Under the pieces are notes generated by a model. The model was not told the origin of the DNA and made no database searches. It saw only the letters and a program-made list of their open reading frames with translations. A program made the position numbers and the translations under genes. Shown piece after piece: positions 10,251 through 19,583 of a DNA stretch of 64,000 nucleotides. The stretch covers positions 1,736,001 to 1,800,000 of the forward strand of contig OZ242357.1 in assembly GCA_965208815.1 (NCBI GenBank), given 5' to 3'. Each line of letters opens with the position of its first letter. Positions within the stretch are counted from its first letter, which is position 1. The DNA is from Bin55 sp009840545. Its GTDB lineage: Bacteria; Pseudomonadota; Gammaproteobacteria; Pseudomonadales; Azotimanducaceae.

Positions 10251-11363
10251 TTAGTCCCCTACAGCTGACTTTCCTAGCATGAGCTGATCGGACACTCTTC
10301 GCCAATCAATCAGTTTGAAATTCTGATTCTCTTGTGGCATCGAGTTCTCGTCGTCCTGAACGACAAGCATTCCATGTGGAAACTCCGTTGATAGACTGGC
10401 ATTGGTAATGTCGATGCCATCAGTCCCCGAGACGCTGTCGATACCTCCTTCGCCTGAGTCTCCAATTCTGAACGAGCCGATGTATGGGTTCGCACCATCC
10501 AACTCGAATACGGCAAATGAACTGTCTCCTTGGCTGGACACAACAAGGTAACCGTCTGCCTCATCTGTACGATAGATGGCCATTCCTTCCACATCTGCAA
10601 CAAGAGCACTTTCGGATAGCGAAACCACAAGGGTGGCTTCGGAGTTTAGTTTTGGGTCCGCATTTCGCTTCCATACTCCAAACTCTTCCTCCCCGTAGTA
10701 GAGAGTTTCCGTTTCATCGTCGGCTACACACCCCTCGGGTTGAGAATCCACCGAGAAACTCCGCGCTTTTCGACTTGCACCGTCAGGCTTTAGCTCCCAT
10801 TGTTCGAACGTTCCGTTCTTGTCATTTACAAACGCAAATAACGAACTCCCGCTCTTGAACAGACAAACTCCGTAGGGAGTCGGTAAATCAAGCACAATTG
10901 ATTCATCCGTCAGGTGTTCCACTTCGCCTGATTCACGATCTATCGAAAACAAGCTCAAACTATTGGTTGAACGATTGGTAGCCACGGCGATGTCCATGAC
11001 GCGTCCGTCCCATTGAATTCTTTGCCTTAGATCGACATTGTTGAGATTTCCAATGTCAAGCGACTGAACTCTAGCTCCCCCGAGGTTGTACACCTCCAAA
11101 CCCTTTTGCTTGTTCGTGCCCAGAATCAAGCTGAGTTCAGGATTGGAAGGGTGAATCCATATAGCTGGATCATCCGCGGCGTCCTCAGTACTAGACACGC
11201 TCGTTGTCTCAACGCTGGGTATGACGACAGAGTAGTCCGCCAATACACTCGTGGACTGTCCAAGAACGATCGTCAGAAGCGGTAGAGCGATTATGTGCCC
11301 TACCGCTCCTATAAAGCGCTTACAAGCTTCGAAGTGTGACTCCCAGAGCAAAGGATCGACCAT
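10251..11363 (-). CDS. secreted beta-propeller phytase (3-phytase)
   Basis: Beta-propeller phytases release phosphate from phytate using calcium and act outside the cytoplasm. Hallmarks seen here in order are DDPAIWIHP, GTNKQKGLEVYNL, NNVDLR, QPEGCVADD, GEEEFGVW, DVEGMAIY, GYLVVSSQGD and GTDGID. The ATG at 11363 is preceded by AAGAG and gives a 370-residue protein with a signal-peptide-like hydrophobic run ending near VLA. An earlier in-frame start at 11438 would add 25 residues that lie inside the receptor gene, and ATG 11372 is a further alternative. The 5' end overlaps the 3' end of the TonB receptor by about 44 bases, so translation of the two is probably coupled. Adjacent phytase and TonB-receptor genes are a known arrangement in aquatic bacteria. 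Confidence 0.9.
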   Translation of the reverse strand: MVDPLLWESHFEACKRFIGAVGHIIALPLLTIVLGQSTSVLADYSVVIPSVETTSVSSTEDAADDPAIWIHPSNPELSLILGTNKQKGLEVYNLGGARVQSLDIGNLNNVDLRQRIQWDGRVMDIAVATNRSTNSLSLFSIDRESGEVEHLTDESIVLDLPTPYGVCLFKSGSSLFAFVNDKNGTFEQWELKPDGASRKARSFSVDSQPEGCVADDETETLYYGEEEFGVWKRNADPKLNSEATLVVSLSESALVADVEGMAIYRTDEADGYLVVSSQGDSSFAVFELDGANPYIGSFRIGDSGEGGIDSVSGTDGIDITNASLSTEFPHGMLVVQDDENSMPQENQNFKLIDWRRVSDQLMLGKSAVGD

Positions 11364-14154
11364 ACTCTTCATACTGTCCGTTAAACGACTCGTTTCCGTG
11401 ATACGAGTAGTAAGCCTGATTCGTGAGGTTTGTAGCATTCACGAAAATCTGCCATCTCTCGTCCACGTCGTACCGAGCGGTAAAGTCAAGCTGTGTTCGA
11501 GGTTCTTGAATCAAATCGTTTTCGGGATCCGACAGGTCCACTTCAAGTGTTCTCTCGCCCTTGAATGCTAGAGCGACTCTGAAATCCCAATTCCAGTTTT
11601 CGTAACCGACGATTGCATTGCCAACGAATTTTGCTTGTCCAGGCAACGGAATGTCTCCGCCACGACTAATACCGGGACCCAAGTCTGCTTCGCTCGAGGT
11701 AAACGTTGCATTGAGCGACAAAATGATGTTGTTCCATGGGTCGGCAAGTTCACTCAGACGGCTCGTCCAACTGGCTTCTATTCCCCAAAGCGATGCAGTG
11801 TCTCCGTTCAAAGGCTGCACAATGTCCAAGTCGGTCACTTCCGAAGTATCAACGCCTTGAGTCCACTGAGTAAAGTCGACAACGTCGCTTACGTCAGCCA
11901 CGTAAATGAAATTGCTGATCGACTTGGAAAAGAAACCTACTGAGAACGCGCTCAATTGATCGTCGGGATAGTACTCGTAGGTAAGATCCAGATTGATCGA
12001 TTCGTAGGGATCGAGAGCTGCATTTCCCGCCTCGATCTCCAGGTCCTCGTCGTCAATTTCTACTTTGTCGGGTGACGGATTGATCTTTCCAAAGGATGGT
12101 CTCGCAACTGACTGGCTGAGCCCAAACCTCAGAATATTTTGGTCGCTCTGCTTGTAGCGAACTGTAACGCTAGGAAGCCAATGCGAGTAGTCCTTGCCAA
12201 AGGAAATAGGTGTAATTTCGGGATCTCCGTTGGCTTCAACAACGCTAAACCCGTCCAGTGCTGAACTTGTCGCTTCGTGTCGCAATCCATATACGACTCG
12301 GAAGTCTCCGATGTTTACACGATGCATGGCGTAGATTGCGAATACATCCTCTTGAATGTTGTAGTCTCGAGCTGAATCAAGAGCTGTGTTGTCTGCGTCA
12401 ATATCAAACCTGCTCTTGTTTTCAGCGATGTAGGACGAGAGACTGCCCACATTAATTGTTGGGCCCAACGATCCGAGATCGTAGTCAAGAGAGTCGCTTG
12501 TTACGAAGTCCGCCATAGTTGGATCGCCAGGAAATCCTCCGTCGTATGTAATTGCGTTGGTGTCGTCCGTCTTTTCTCGAAAGCGTTGCTGAACTCCGAA
12601 CTTGACATAACCGTCAAATTCGCTGATTGTGACCTCTCTCTTGAAGTCGAGACGTAGGGTCGTTTGTTCGTCATTCGTGAAATTGTTCTCTTCCACTAAC
12701 TCGTCAAGTTCGAAATTGGCTGGGTTCGCGCCATTGGCGGAATAGAACAAACGAGGGGTACTTCCCATCGACGTATATCCTGCCTCCTCAATTTCGTCGT
12801 CTTCCGAAAACTGAGTGTCGAAACGATTGGGTTCTTCTTCCGCTGCTTTTCCATAGCCCAACTCATACTCCACATTCCACTCTTCAATCTCGCTTTCTCC
12901 TCCAGCAACGACCGAGAGTATGTCTTGTGTTTCGTAACGATCTTTCAGCTCGCGATCCATATCGATGTCAGTCCATCGAGCCGAGTTCGAGTCTATGGAA
13001 GCCAAGTCTCCCTTGGATAGTTTGTACTCAATACGTTGGCGATACTCTTGATCCGAAAAGTCGCTCTTTAGCATCCTTAGGTAGAGATGCGTGTCGTTTT
13101 CTCCAAACCAATCGAGATTCAACGCATAGCCCAGGCGTTTCCGAGTAATCTGATAGTCTCTCTGCTCAAACTCTTCAGCACCTCGAAAACCTGAGTCTTC
13201 GATGTCAGCCACCCATCCTCCATCGGTTTCGACATTGTCCGACCCGAATCGGCGATCTTGCCACGAAACAGCAATCGCCACTCCTAGGTTTCCAATCATG
13301 ACTGGGATGATGTTCGTGTAACTTGCGTTGACTTTGGGACTCGTTTCTCCTTGGAGCGTGTTGAAGTCTGACTTTGCTGTTACTGCAAAGTGTTGTCCTC
13401 TTCTATCAAACGCCGACAATCCCTTGATGTCGATAGCTCCTCCAATCGCATCTCCATCTTGATCTGGAGTGACTGACTTTCGCACTTCGATCCTTTCTAG
13501 GAGATCCGAAGGAATCACATCGAGTGCCACCGAGCGACGGTCTCGCTCAGGTGCGGGAATGTTCACTCCATTGACTTTCGCAGAATTGAAGTCGGGTTCA
13601 AGTCCGCGAATGCCGACAAATCTTCCTTCGCCCTGATCGCGTTCTATGAAAACTCCAGGGACGCGTTGTAGCGCTTCGCTTACGTTTGCATCCGGAAATT
13701 GTCCTATCGCATCTGAAGTCAACACGGACAAGATACCGTCGGCTGCGCGTTGCTGATTAAGCGCACTACTTGCTCCCGCCGCTTGTCCGTACACAATGAC
13801 GTTTTCTAGGTGTTCGACGTCTGCGCCGATTGAGACCTCTACGTTCTTGGTGGAATTTGCTTCTACTTTGACCGTCTGTTCGACTTTGCTGGCACCGATG
13901 TAGTGCACAACTAGCGTATACTCGCCCTCAGGAACGTTGTTGAATTTGAACGCCCCATTGGTCGAGCTGGATACCTCTAAATCGAGCTCTTCGAGTCGTA
14001 CGAGCGCACCACTAAAACTGACTTGCCCGCTTTTGTCGACGACTACACCTTCGAGTTCTCCGTCTTGTGCTGAAATCGCAAAAGCCGGAATTGACACAAG
14101 CAACGCCATCAGAATGACTTGGATCGGTGCTCGTAAATAGATAGTTGGTTTCAT
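11320..14154 (-). CDS. TonB-dependent outer-membrane receptor with carboxypeptidase-regulatory-like domain
   Basis: A 944-residue outer-membrane receptor. A signal peptide (about 1-29, cut after AISA) is followed by a CarboxypepD_reg-like domain (about 32-108, GELEGVVVDKSGQVSFSGALV...), a plug domain (about 140-250, with GVFIERDQGEGRFVGIRG) and a long beta-barrel ending in an aromatic/hydrophobic strand (YGRSFALGVTLRSL). This architecture is common in receptors for large or scarce substrates imported by TonB energy. The phytase gene overlaps its 3' end, so phytate or an inositol phosphate is the likely ligand; this is an inference from context. No ExbB, ExbD or TonB gene is in the window, so energy coupling must come from elsewhere. 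Confidence 0.93.
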   Translation of the reverse strand: MKPTIYLRAPIQVILMALLVSIPAFAISAQDGELEGVVVDKSGQVSFSGALVRLEELDLEVSSSTNGAFKFNNVPEGEYTLVVHYIGASKVEQTVKVEANSTKNVEVSIGADVEHLENVIVYGQAAGASSALNQQRAADGILSVLTSDAIGQFPDANVSEALQRVPGVFIERDQGEGRFVGIRGLEPDFNSAKVNGVNIPAPERDRRSVALDVIPSDLLERIEVRKSVTPDQDGDAIGGAIDIKGLSAFDRRGQHFAVTAKSDFNTLQGETSPKVNASYTNIIPVMIGNLGVAIAVSWQDRRFGSDNVETDGGWVADIEDSGFRGAEEFEQRDYQITRKRLGYALNLDWFGENDTHLYLRMLKSDFSDQEYRQRIEYKLSKGDLASIDSNSARWTDIDMDRELKDRYETQDILSVVAGGESEIEEWNVEYELGYGKAAEEEPNRFDTQFSEDDEIEEAGYTSMGSTPRLFYSANGANPANFELDELVEENNFTNDEQTTLRLDFKREVTISEFDGYVKFGVQQRFREKTDDTNAITYDGGFPGDPTMADFVTSDSLDYDLGSLGPTINVGSLSSYIAENKSRFDIDADNTALDSARDYNIQEDVFAIYAMHRVNIGDFRVVYGLRHEATSSALDGFSVVEANGDPEITPISFGKDYSHWLPSVTVRYKQSDQNILRFGLSQSVARPSFGKINPSPDKVEIDDEDLEIEAGNAALDPYESINLDLTYEYYPDDQLSAFSVGFFSKSISNFIYVADVSDVVDFTQWTQGVDTSEVTDLDIVQPLNGDTASLWGIEASWTSRLSELADPWNNIILSLNATFTSSEADLGPGISRGGDIPLPGQAKFVGNAIVGYENWNWDFRVALAFKGERTLEVDLSDPENDLIQEPRTQLDFTARYDVDERWQIFVNATNLTNQAYYSYHGNESFNGQYEEYGRSFALGVTLRSL

Positions 14155-14478
14155 GGATGATTGCTGGGTAACAGATGACGTACTAACAATACGCTTGAAA
14201 TGCTACGATCTCATGACAGCCGAATGATGTTTCAGGTGCAGATCAGTCCTATCGCTAGCGACTATTGAACGCCAGAAAATCTTCCACCGACGACTTCGTA
14301 AGAGAAACGCTCATCCGGACATCTATGAGGCGGAACAGTAGGTTAGATTTCTTCGTCTTTCGAATATGTTGACGAGGGAGTGCAAAGCGCTAGGTTCGAT
14401 GTGACCAAGCAGTTAGTCGACCGGGATCTCAGACGTTGTAGTTAAGTCGCCTTGCTAGTAATCAGTATGGGAGAGAAC
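14155..14478. other. upstream region of the TonB receptor gene, no gene seen
   Basis: A 324-base gap between the aroC stop and the receptor start. I see no open frame of note and no clear operator. It should contain the promoter of the receptor-phytase unit; I could not recognise a Pho box by eye. Confidence 0.4.
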
Positions 14479-15567
14479 TTACTCTCTCGTTGGCTTTAGA
14501 TCCGCTCTGCCAGAGTTTTGCGCACGATCTCTCATGACATGATCCATCAGTACTAATGCAACCATCGCCTCCGCTATCGGAACAGCACGCAAACCAACAC
14601 AGGGATCGTGTCTGCCTTTTGTAACTACCTCAACATTTGTGTTAGATCGGTCTACACTCTTTCCTGGAGTCGCAATGCTCGAGGTTGGTTTTAATGCAAT
14701 GTAGGCAAGTATGTCTTGGCCCGTAGAAATTCCTCCAAGCGTTCCCCCAGAACGGTTGGACTGAAATCCATCGCTAGACATTTCATCCCGATGCTCAGAT
14801 CCGCGTTGTGTCACAACGCTAAATCCGTCACCAATCTCCACGCCCTTCACTGCGTTTATGCCCATCAGTGAGGATGCCAAGTCAGCATCCAATTTTGAGA
14901 ATACAGGTTCCCCAAGACCTACGGGAACCTTGGATGCAATGACACCAATCTTAGCGCCGATCGAGTCTCCAGCACTTCGAAGCTCTTCAATGAATTCGGC
15001 GATGTCGGTGTCTCTACCAGGATCCGGCGAAAAGAACACACTTTCGTTTGCATGATCCAAAGACCTTAACTCCAATCGGATTTCGCCAACTTGAGCGAGA
15101 AAGCCACGGACTTCGGTACCGAAATTCTCTTTCAAGTACTTCTTTGCGATTCCTCCCGCAGCGACACGCATGGTCGTCTCTCGTGCCGAAGCTCTTCCGC
15201 CACCTCGATAGTCTCGAATTCCATACTTCTTGTCATAGGTGAAATCGGCATGCGATGGACGGTAAACATCCTTGATTTGTGAATAGTCGCGAGAACGTTG
15301 ATCGGTGTTCTTAATAACAAGCCCAATTGGAGTGCCAGTCGTCTTCCCCTCAAACACACCGGACAAAATCTCCACCTGATCTTCTTCGGAACGCTGTGTT
15401 GTGTATTGCGATCGACCTGGTTTGCGACGATTAAGGTCGATCATTAAGTCCGCCTCGGAAAGCTCCAAGTTCGGAGGACATCCATCAACAATCGCTCCCA
15501 TTGCAATGCCGTGGGACTCACCGAATGTGGTTACCGCAAATGCTTGTCCAAAGGTGTTACCAGACAT
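14479..15567 (-). CDS. aroC: chorismate synthase
   Basis: Chorismate synthase converts 5-enolpyruvylshikimate-3-phosphate to chorismate, the last shared step of aromatic amino acid synthesis, using reduced FMN. The 362-residue protein has the expected length and signatures: GESHG at 16-20, RRKPGRSQYTTQR near 48-60, the YRGGGRASARETTMRVAAGG block, and a C-terminal half with SDGFQSNRSGGTLGGISTG and GRHDPCVGLRAVPIAEAM. The ATG at 15567 gives the conserved MSGNTFG start. It lies 62 bases downstream of the DUF4892 gene on the same strand, so it may share that transcript. The call is secure. Confidence 0.98.
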   Translation of the reverse strand: MSGNTFGQAFAVTTFGESHGIAMGAIVDGCPPNLELSEADLMIDLNRRKPGRSQYTTQRSEEDQVEILSGVFEGKTTGTPIGLVIKNTDQRSRDYSQIKDVYRPSHADFTYDKKYGIRDYRGGGRASARETTMRVAAGGIAKKYLKENFGTEVRGFLAQVGEIRLELRSLDHANESVFFSPDPGRDTDIAEFIEELRSAGDSIGAKIGVIASKVPVGLGEPVFSKLDADLASSLMGINAVKGVEIGDGFSVVTQRGSEHRDEMSSDGFQSNRSGGTLGGISTGQDILAYIALKPTSSIATPGKSVDRSNTNVEVVTKGRHDPCVGLRAVPIAEAMVALVLMDHVMRDRAQNSGRADLKPTRE

Positions 15568-15629
15568 AGATGGAAGGTTGAAACAAAAGAATCGAGCAGG
15601 AGATGCGCCAAACTAGTACCACTCGTTGA

Positions 15630-16550
15630 TTAAGGTTCACGGCGTAGCAAAGCAGGTACGACAATTTCAACTCGCGATTGAGGAACGCCACCCTCTTTTG
15701 GTGCCAAAGGTCCAGCGCCAAACGGAATTACTTCAATGTCGGCTTCGTCGTTCAATGTCTGTGCAGCGGATTCAGCACAGGATTGTGATTGTTCAAGCAA
15801 TAGGTCTGAAGATCGAGAGCCGTAGACGTGGCACACAACATAGATGCTCCCGCTGAATGCTAACAACTCGTTAGCGAGCACCTTAAGCTGTTTCAATGCA
15901 TCATCGCTTAACTTTCCTTGTCTGTCCGGAACGACTCCTTCAACTATTACTTGCCCATGTCGGGCTAGTGTTCCCGAAAAATCTAGATTCGTTCCTAGAT
16001 CTACTTCCCCATCTACAGTCACCTGAACGACATGTGCGTACACCCTGCGATTTCCCCGTTCCACGACGTATATCGAGAAAAGATCAGTCGACTGTTCGGT
16101 TTTTAGTGCAGCAGCCAGGTAGTGCTGTTTTGAATCGAAGGCTGAAAGCACTCGAAGCTTGAAAATTGAGCCTCCCCAAATAGCCGCTCGTCCACAATCG
16201 CGCGCTTCGCACTCGAAGACAATCTCTCCACCAGCGGACATTAGTGCTTCTCGATACCAGTCCATAGCGTCCTCTCGACTCGTGCTGTTTGACATTTCAT
16301 ATGTCTCAGATCGGACCCTCCCGTCTACTCGAATTACACGTTCGAAATTTATCTCGCGTCTAATCCTCTCGACTGGTCCAGCGATGAAGTCATAGGGTGC
16401 TACATCTTCAGATGTATAAGAATCCACGCTCGTAGACCTAGGAAGTGCATCGAGTAGCAGCACTTCTGCATGAGACATCTCTGTCATGAAGAGCGCGCCC
16501 AGTCCGCCGAACAGCAGAATTGAAGTCGCTTTACGTGAAAGGAGGATCAC
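15630..16550 (-). CDS. secreted DUF4892-domain protein with OmpA-like C-terminus
   Basis: A 306-residue exported protein of unknown function. The start is GTG at 16550, forming a GTGA overlap with the gpsA stop, which suggests translational coupling. Residues 1-28 form a signal peptide ending MSHA. The middle (about 35-170) matches the DUF4892 pattern found mainly in gammaproteobacteria, including YREALMSAGGEIVFECEARDCG with two cysteines. The last third (VVCHVYGSRSSDLLLEQSQS...RVEIVV) resembles an OmpA/MotB-type peptidoglycan-binding fold. That part is recognised only by pattern. A periplasmic or outer-membrane-linked role is inferred. Confidence 0.75.
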   Translation of the reverse strand: MILLSRKATSILLFGGLGALFMTEMSHAEVLLLDALPRSTSVDSYTSEDVAPYDFIAGPVERIRREINFERVIRVDGRVRSETYEMSNSTSREDAMDWYREALMSAGGEIVFECEARDCGRAAIWGGSIFKLRVLSAFDSKQHYLAAALKTEQSTDLFSIYVVERGNRRVYAHVVQVTVDGEVDLGTNLDFSGTLARHGQVIVEGVVPDRQGKLSDDALKQLKVLANELLAFSGSIYVVCHVYGSRSSDLLLEQSQSCAESAAQTLNDEADIEVIPFGAGPLAPKEGGVPQSRVEIVVPALLRREP

Positions 16551-17572
16551 AAGAGAGGTGAAGCCGCAAAGTCAACTGCGAAGTCCACATCGTCCTTTTG
16601 CTCGGTAGTCATTAGATCGACGATTGCTGTCTGAAGGTCTTCACCACACACCAACACTCGATACAGGGCGTCCACAAGAGGCATGTAGAGTGACATTTTT
16701 TCCTTTCGCTTATAGACCGCCTTGAGCGTGTTCACGCCTTCGGCAAGTTTGCCAAGTCGTGTCATTGCTTGATCCAACGACAATCCGGAAGCAACATGGA
16801 CCCCCAGTTGGTAATTGCGAGAATGTGGCGACGTACATGTTGCAACTAGATCTCCAACGCCTGCCAAACCCAAGAAGGTGTAGGGATTAGCTTTCATTGC
16901 TTCCGCAAATCTGCTCATTTCAACCAAGCTTCTTGTTATTACGAGCGAAATTGCGTTTTGACCCACCCCTAAAGTCGTCGCTAAACCACAAATGATCGCA
17001 TAAATGTTCTTAAGAGCTCCACCGAGCTCAACTCCGTATACATCGTCACTTGAATAGACTCGAAACGTTGAAGAACTAAGTTTTTTCTGGACTAGTTGTC
17101 GGAGCTCTGAATCGCCGCTAGCGATAACCGTACCGGCAAACTTGCCCTCTGCGATTTCCTCTGCCAGGTTAGGACCACTTAGAACTCCAACCGATCCTGG
17201 AGGAAGCTCTTCTGCCAGAATCTCGCTCATGAGTTTGAACGAATCAGGTTCGACTCCTTTAGTTGCGCTCACGGAATAGGCTCCCGGGCGCACGCACGAA
17301 CCAATCTCTCTAGCGACTTCTCTGAACGACTGGCTCGGAACTGTCACGAATACCAGCTTGCATGCGTTTAAAGCGTCCGACAGGTCCGAGGTTGGCACGA
17401 TGTTGGAATGCAAGGCATGTCCGGGCAGGTAACGACGATTCTCGTTGTACTTGCGAATGTCCTTGAGTTGCTGTTCGTCGCGCATCCACAAGTGCGTACG
17501 TGATCCGTTTCCAGCAACAATATTGGCAATTACTGTGCCGAAATTTCCCGCACCTACAACCGCAACGGACAT
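16547..17572 (-). CDS. gpsA: glycerol-3-phosphate dehydrogenase [NAD(P)+]
   Basis: This cytoplasmic enzyme reduces dihydroxyacetone phosphate to sn-glycerol-3-phosphate for phospholipid synthesis. The 341-residue protein begins MSVAVVGAGNFG with the Rossmann GAGNFG at 7-12. SGPNLAEEIA follows near 132-141, and the catalytic lysine is Lys188 in VELGGALKNIYAI. The C-terminal domain carries the family NAISLVITRSLVEM and GLAGVGDLVATCTSPHSRNYQLG motifs. It ends in a 4-base overlap with the DUF4892 gene and starts 10 bases after the htpG stop, so htpG-gpsA-DUF4892 is probably one transcript. Confidence 0.97.
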   Translation of the reverse strand: MSVAVVGAGNFGTVIANIVAGNGSRTHLWMRDEQQLKDIRKYNENRRYLPGHALHSNIVPTSDLSDALNACKLVFVTVPSQSFREVAREIGSCVRPGAYSVSATKGVEPDSFKLMSEILAEELPPGSVGVLSGPNLAEEIAEGKFAGTVIASGDSELRQLVQKKLSSSTFRVYSSDDVYGVELGGALKNIYAIICGLATTLGVGQNAISLVITRSLVEMSRFAEAMKANPYTFLGLAGVGDLVATCTSPHSRNYQLGVHVASGLSLDQAMTRLGKLAEGVNTLKAVYKRKEKMSLYMPLVDALYRVLVCGEDLQTAIVDLMTTEQKDDVDFAVDFAASPLL

Positions 17573-17582
17573 AGTCCGATTC

Positions 17583-19466
17583 CTATGCCAACAGTTCCGA
17601 AAGAAGGCGATTGACTCTCTTCACATGCGCCCCTGCATCTATGGGGTAAGAGCCATCAGTAAACGCCGCTTGTTCATACAGCAACTGGGCCAGATCCTTG
17701 AACCTCGCTTCATCTTTCTCCTCACCCATGTGTTTGACAAGAGTATGGTTCAAATTAACTTCCAACTGAGGTTTCGACGGAGGAATCGATCTTCCCGCAC
17801 TTGCCATGATCCTTCGCATGTGCAATCCCATGTCGTGTTCTGCGAGTACTAGGCACGCAGGAGAATCAACGAGTCGTTTGGACTTGGAGACACTGTCTAC
17901 TTGGTCCTCAAGCGCTGCCTTGATTCTCTCGAGTAAAGGATCATCTACTTCAGTTTCTTCGTTTTCTTCGTCTTTCTCTCTTTCCGAAGTTTCGGGCAAA
18001 TCCAGATCGCTTCGCGTAATGTCCTGGAATTTCTTCCCATCAAACTCTGTCAGATGGGACATCATCCAAGCATCAATGGGATCGCCAAAGATCAGAACTT
18101 CGATGCCCTGTCCCAGGAACACCTCTAGGTGCGGACTGTTACGTGCAGCTCTTTCGTTATCGCCCACTACATAATATATTTGCGCTTGATCAGACGGCGA
18201 ACGCTCAACGTATTGTTTAAGAGAAGTGCGTTGCTTCGCACTTCCAGTTTCAGGATCAGGCTCATCTTGTGTCGTCGTGAACCGCAACAGACGCAGTACT
18301 ACATCTCGATTCGGATTGTCGAAGACAGTACCTTCCTTCAAGACTGATCCAAATTCGTCCCAGAAATTCTCGTAGGCTTCCGTTTCGTCTGCGGCAAGTT
18401 TCTCCAAGCGATCTAAGACTCTTCGTTCTATTGCCGATCGGATCGTCTTGACAGCTTCGCTGTCCTGCAACATTTCACGAGAAACATTCAGCGGTAGATC
18501 ACTTGAATCGACAACACCCTTGACCCATCGCAAGTAGAGCGGAAGAAATGTCTCCGCTTCGTCCATGATGAAGACTCGCTGTATGTAGAGCTTCAATCCA
18601 CGCGGCGAATCGGGATTGAATAGGTCAAATGGAGCACGTTTGGGAATGTAGAGAAGACTGGTGTAGTCCAGTCGACCTTCCACACGGTTGTGACTCCATG
18701 CAACGGGATCTTCCCAGTCATGAGATATGTACTTGTAAAACTCCTTGTATTCGTCGTCCTTAATCTCAGATCTGGAACGAGTCCACATTGCCTTGGCGGA
18801 ATTAATCGTCTCTCGCCCATCCTCTTTCTCTTCGGAGTCAGCTTTGGGCATGTCGACGGGAACAGCAATGTGATCACTGTACTTTCGAACGACAGACTCC
18901 AACGAAGACCTTTCGCAATACTCTTGTGCGTCTTGTTTGAGTTTCAAAGTGACCCGCGTCCCACGTTCGGTCTCTACATCAGATACCGAGTATTCATCCT
19001 CGCCCGAAGAGACCCAACGGGTTCCTTCGTCCGTACCCGCCTTTCGGGTTAGAACGACTACTTCGTCCGCAACCATGAACGAACTGTAGAAACCCACTCC
19101 GAACTGGCCAATCAATGATGCGTCTTGTTTCTGGTCTCCCGAGAGTTTTTCGAAGAACTCCTCTGTGCCCGACTTCGCGATCGTTCCCAGGTTTTGAATA
19201 ACTTCCTCGCGAGTCATACCAATTCCGTTGTCTGTGACAGTCAAAGTCTTGGCATCTTCGTCAAAATCAATGGAAATCTTCAACTCAGGCTCGCCATCAA
19301 TCAGGTCGGGTTTTTTGAGCGTTTCGAATCGTAGTTTGTCGATCGCATCCGAGGAGTTTGAGATGAGCTCCCGAAGAAATACCTCTCTGTTCGAGTACAG
19401 AGAGTTGATCATGAGATGGAGAAGTTTCTTGGCTTCTGTTTGAAATCCGCGAGTTTCGGTTGTCAT
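17583..19466 (-). CDS. htpG: HSP90-family molecular chaperone HtpG
   Basis: HtpG is the bacterial Hsp90, an ATP-driven dimeric cytosolic chaperone. The N-terminal GHKL ATPase shows FLRELISNSSDAIDKLRFE, DNGIGM, GTIAKSGT and GQFGVGFYS. The middle and C-terminal dimerisation domains follow in normal order to about 627 residues. ATG 19466 gives MTTETRGFQTEAKKLLHLM, which aligns with the usual Hsp90 start. An upstream in-frame GTG at 19487 would add seven residues and has no ribosome site. It is first in a probable htpG-gpsA-DUF4892 run. No heat-shock promoter could be identified. Confidence 0.97.
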   Translation of the reverse strand: MTTETRGFQTEAKKLLHLMINSLYSNREVFLRELISNSSDAIDKLRFETLKKPDLIDGEPELKISIDFDEDAKTLTVTDNGIGMTREEVIQNLGTIAKSGTEEFFEKLSGDQKQDASLIGQFGVGFYSSFMVADEVVVLTRKAGTDEGTRWVSSGEDEYSVSDVETERGTRVTLKLKQDAQEYCERSSLESVVRKYSDHIAVPVDMPKADSEEKEDGRETINSAKAMWTRSRSEIKDDEYKEFYKYISHDWEDPVAWSHNRVEGRLDYTSLLYIPKRAPFDLFNPDSPRGLKLYIQRVFIMDEAETFLPLYLRWVKGVVDSSDLPLNVSREMLQDSEAVKTIRSAIERRVLDRLEKLAADETEAYENFWDEFGSVLKEGTVFDNPNRDVVLRLLRFTTTQDEPDPETGSAKQRTSLKQYVERSPSDQAQIYYVVGDNERAARNSPHLEVFLGQGIEVLIFGDPIDAWMMSHLTEFDGKKFQDITRSDLDLPETSEREKDEENEETEVDDPLLERIKAALEDQVDSVSKSKRLVDSPACLVLAEHDMGLHMRRIMASAGRSIPPSKPQLEVNLNHTLVKHMGEEKDEARFKDLAQLLYEQAAFTDGSYPIDAGAHVKRVNRLLSELLA

Positions 19467-19583
19467 AGCTAACGGGATGATTGACACAATTCGCTAGTAA
19501 TAGCGATTCCACCACCATCTTTCAAGTTTGAATTGTTGTGTTCGGTGCGCCTATTTTTTCGAGATGGGGTATTGGCTGCTTAA

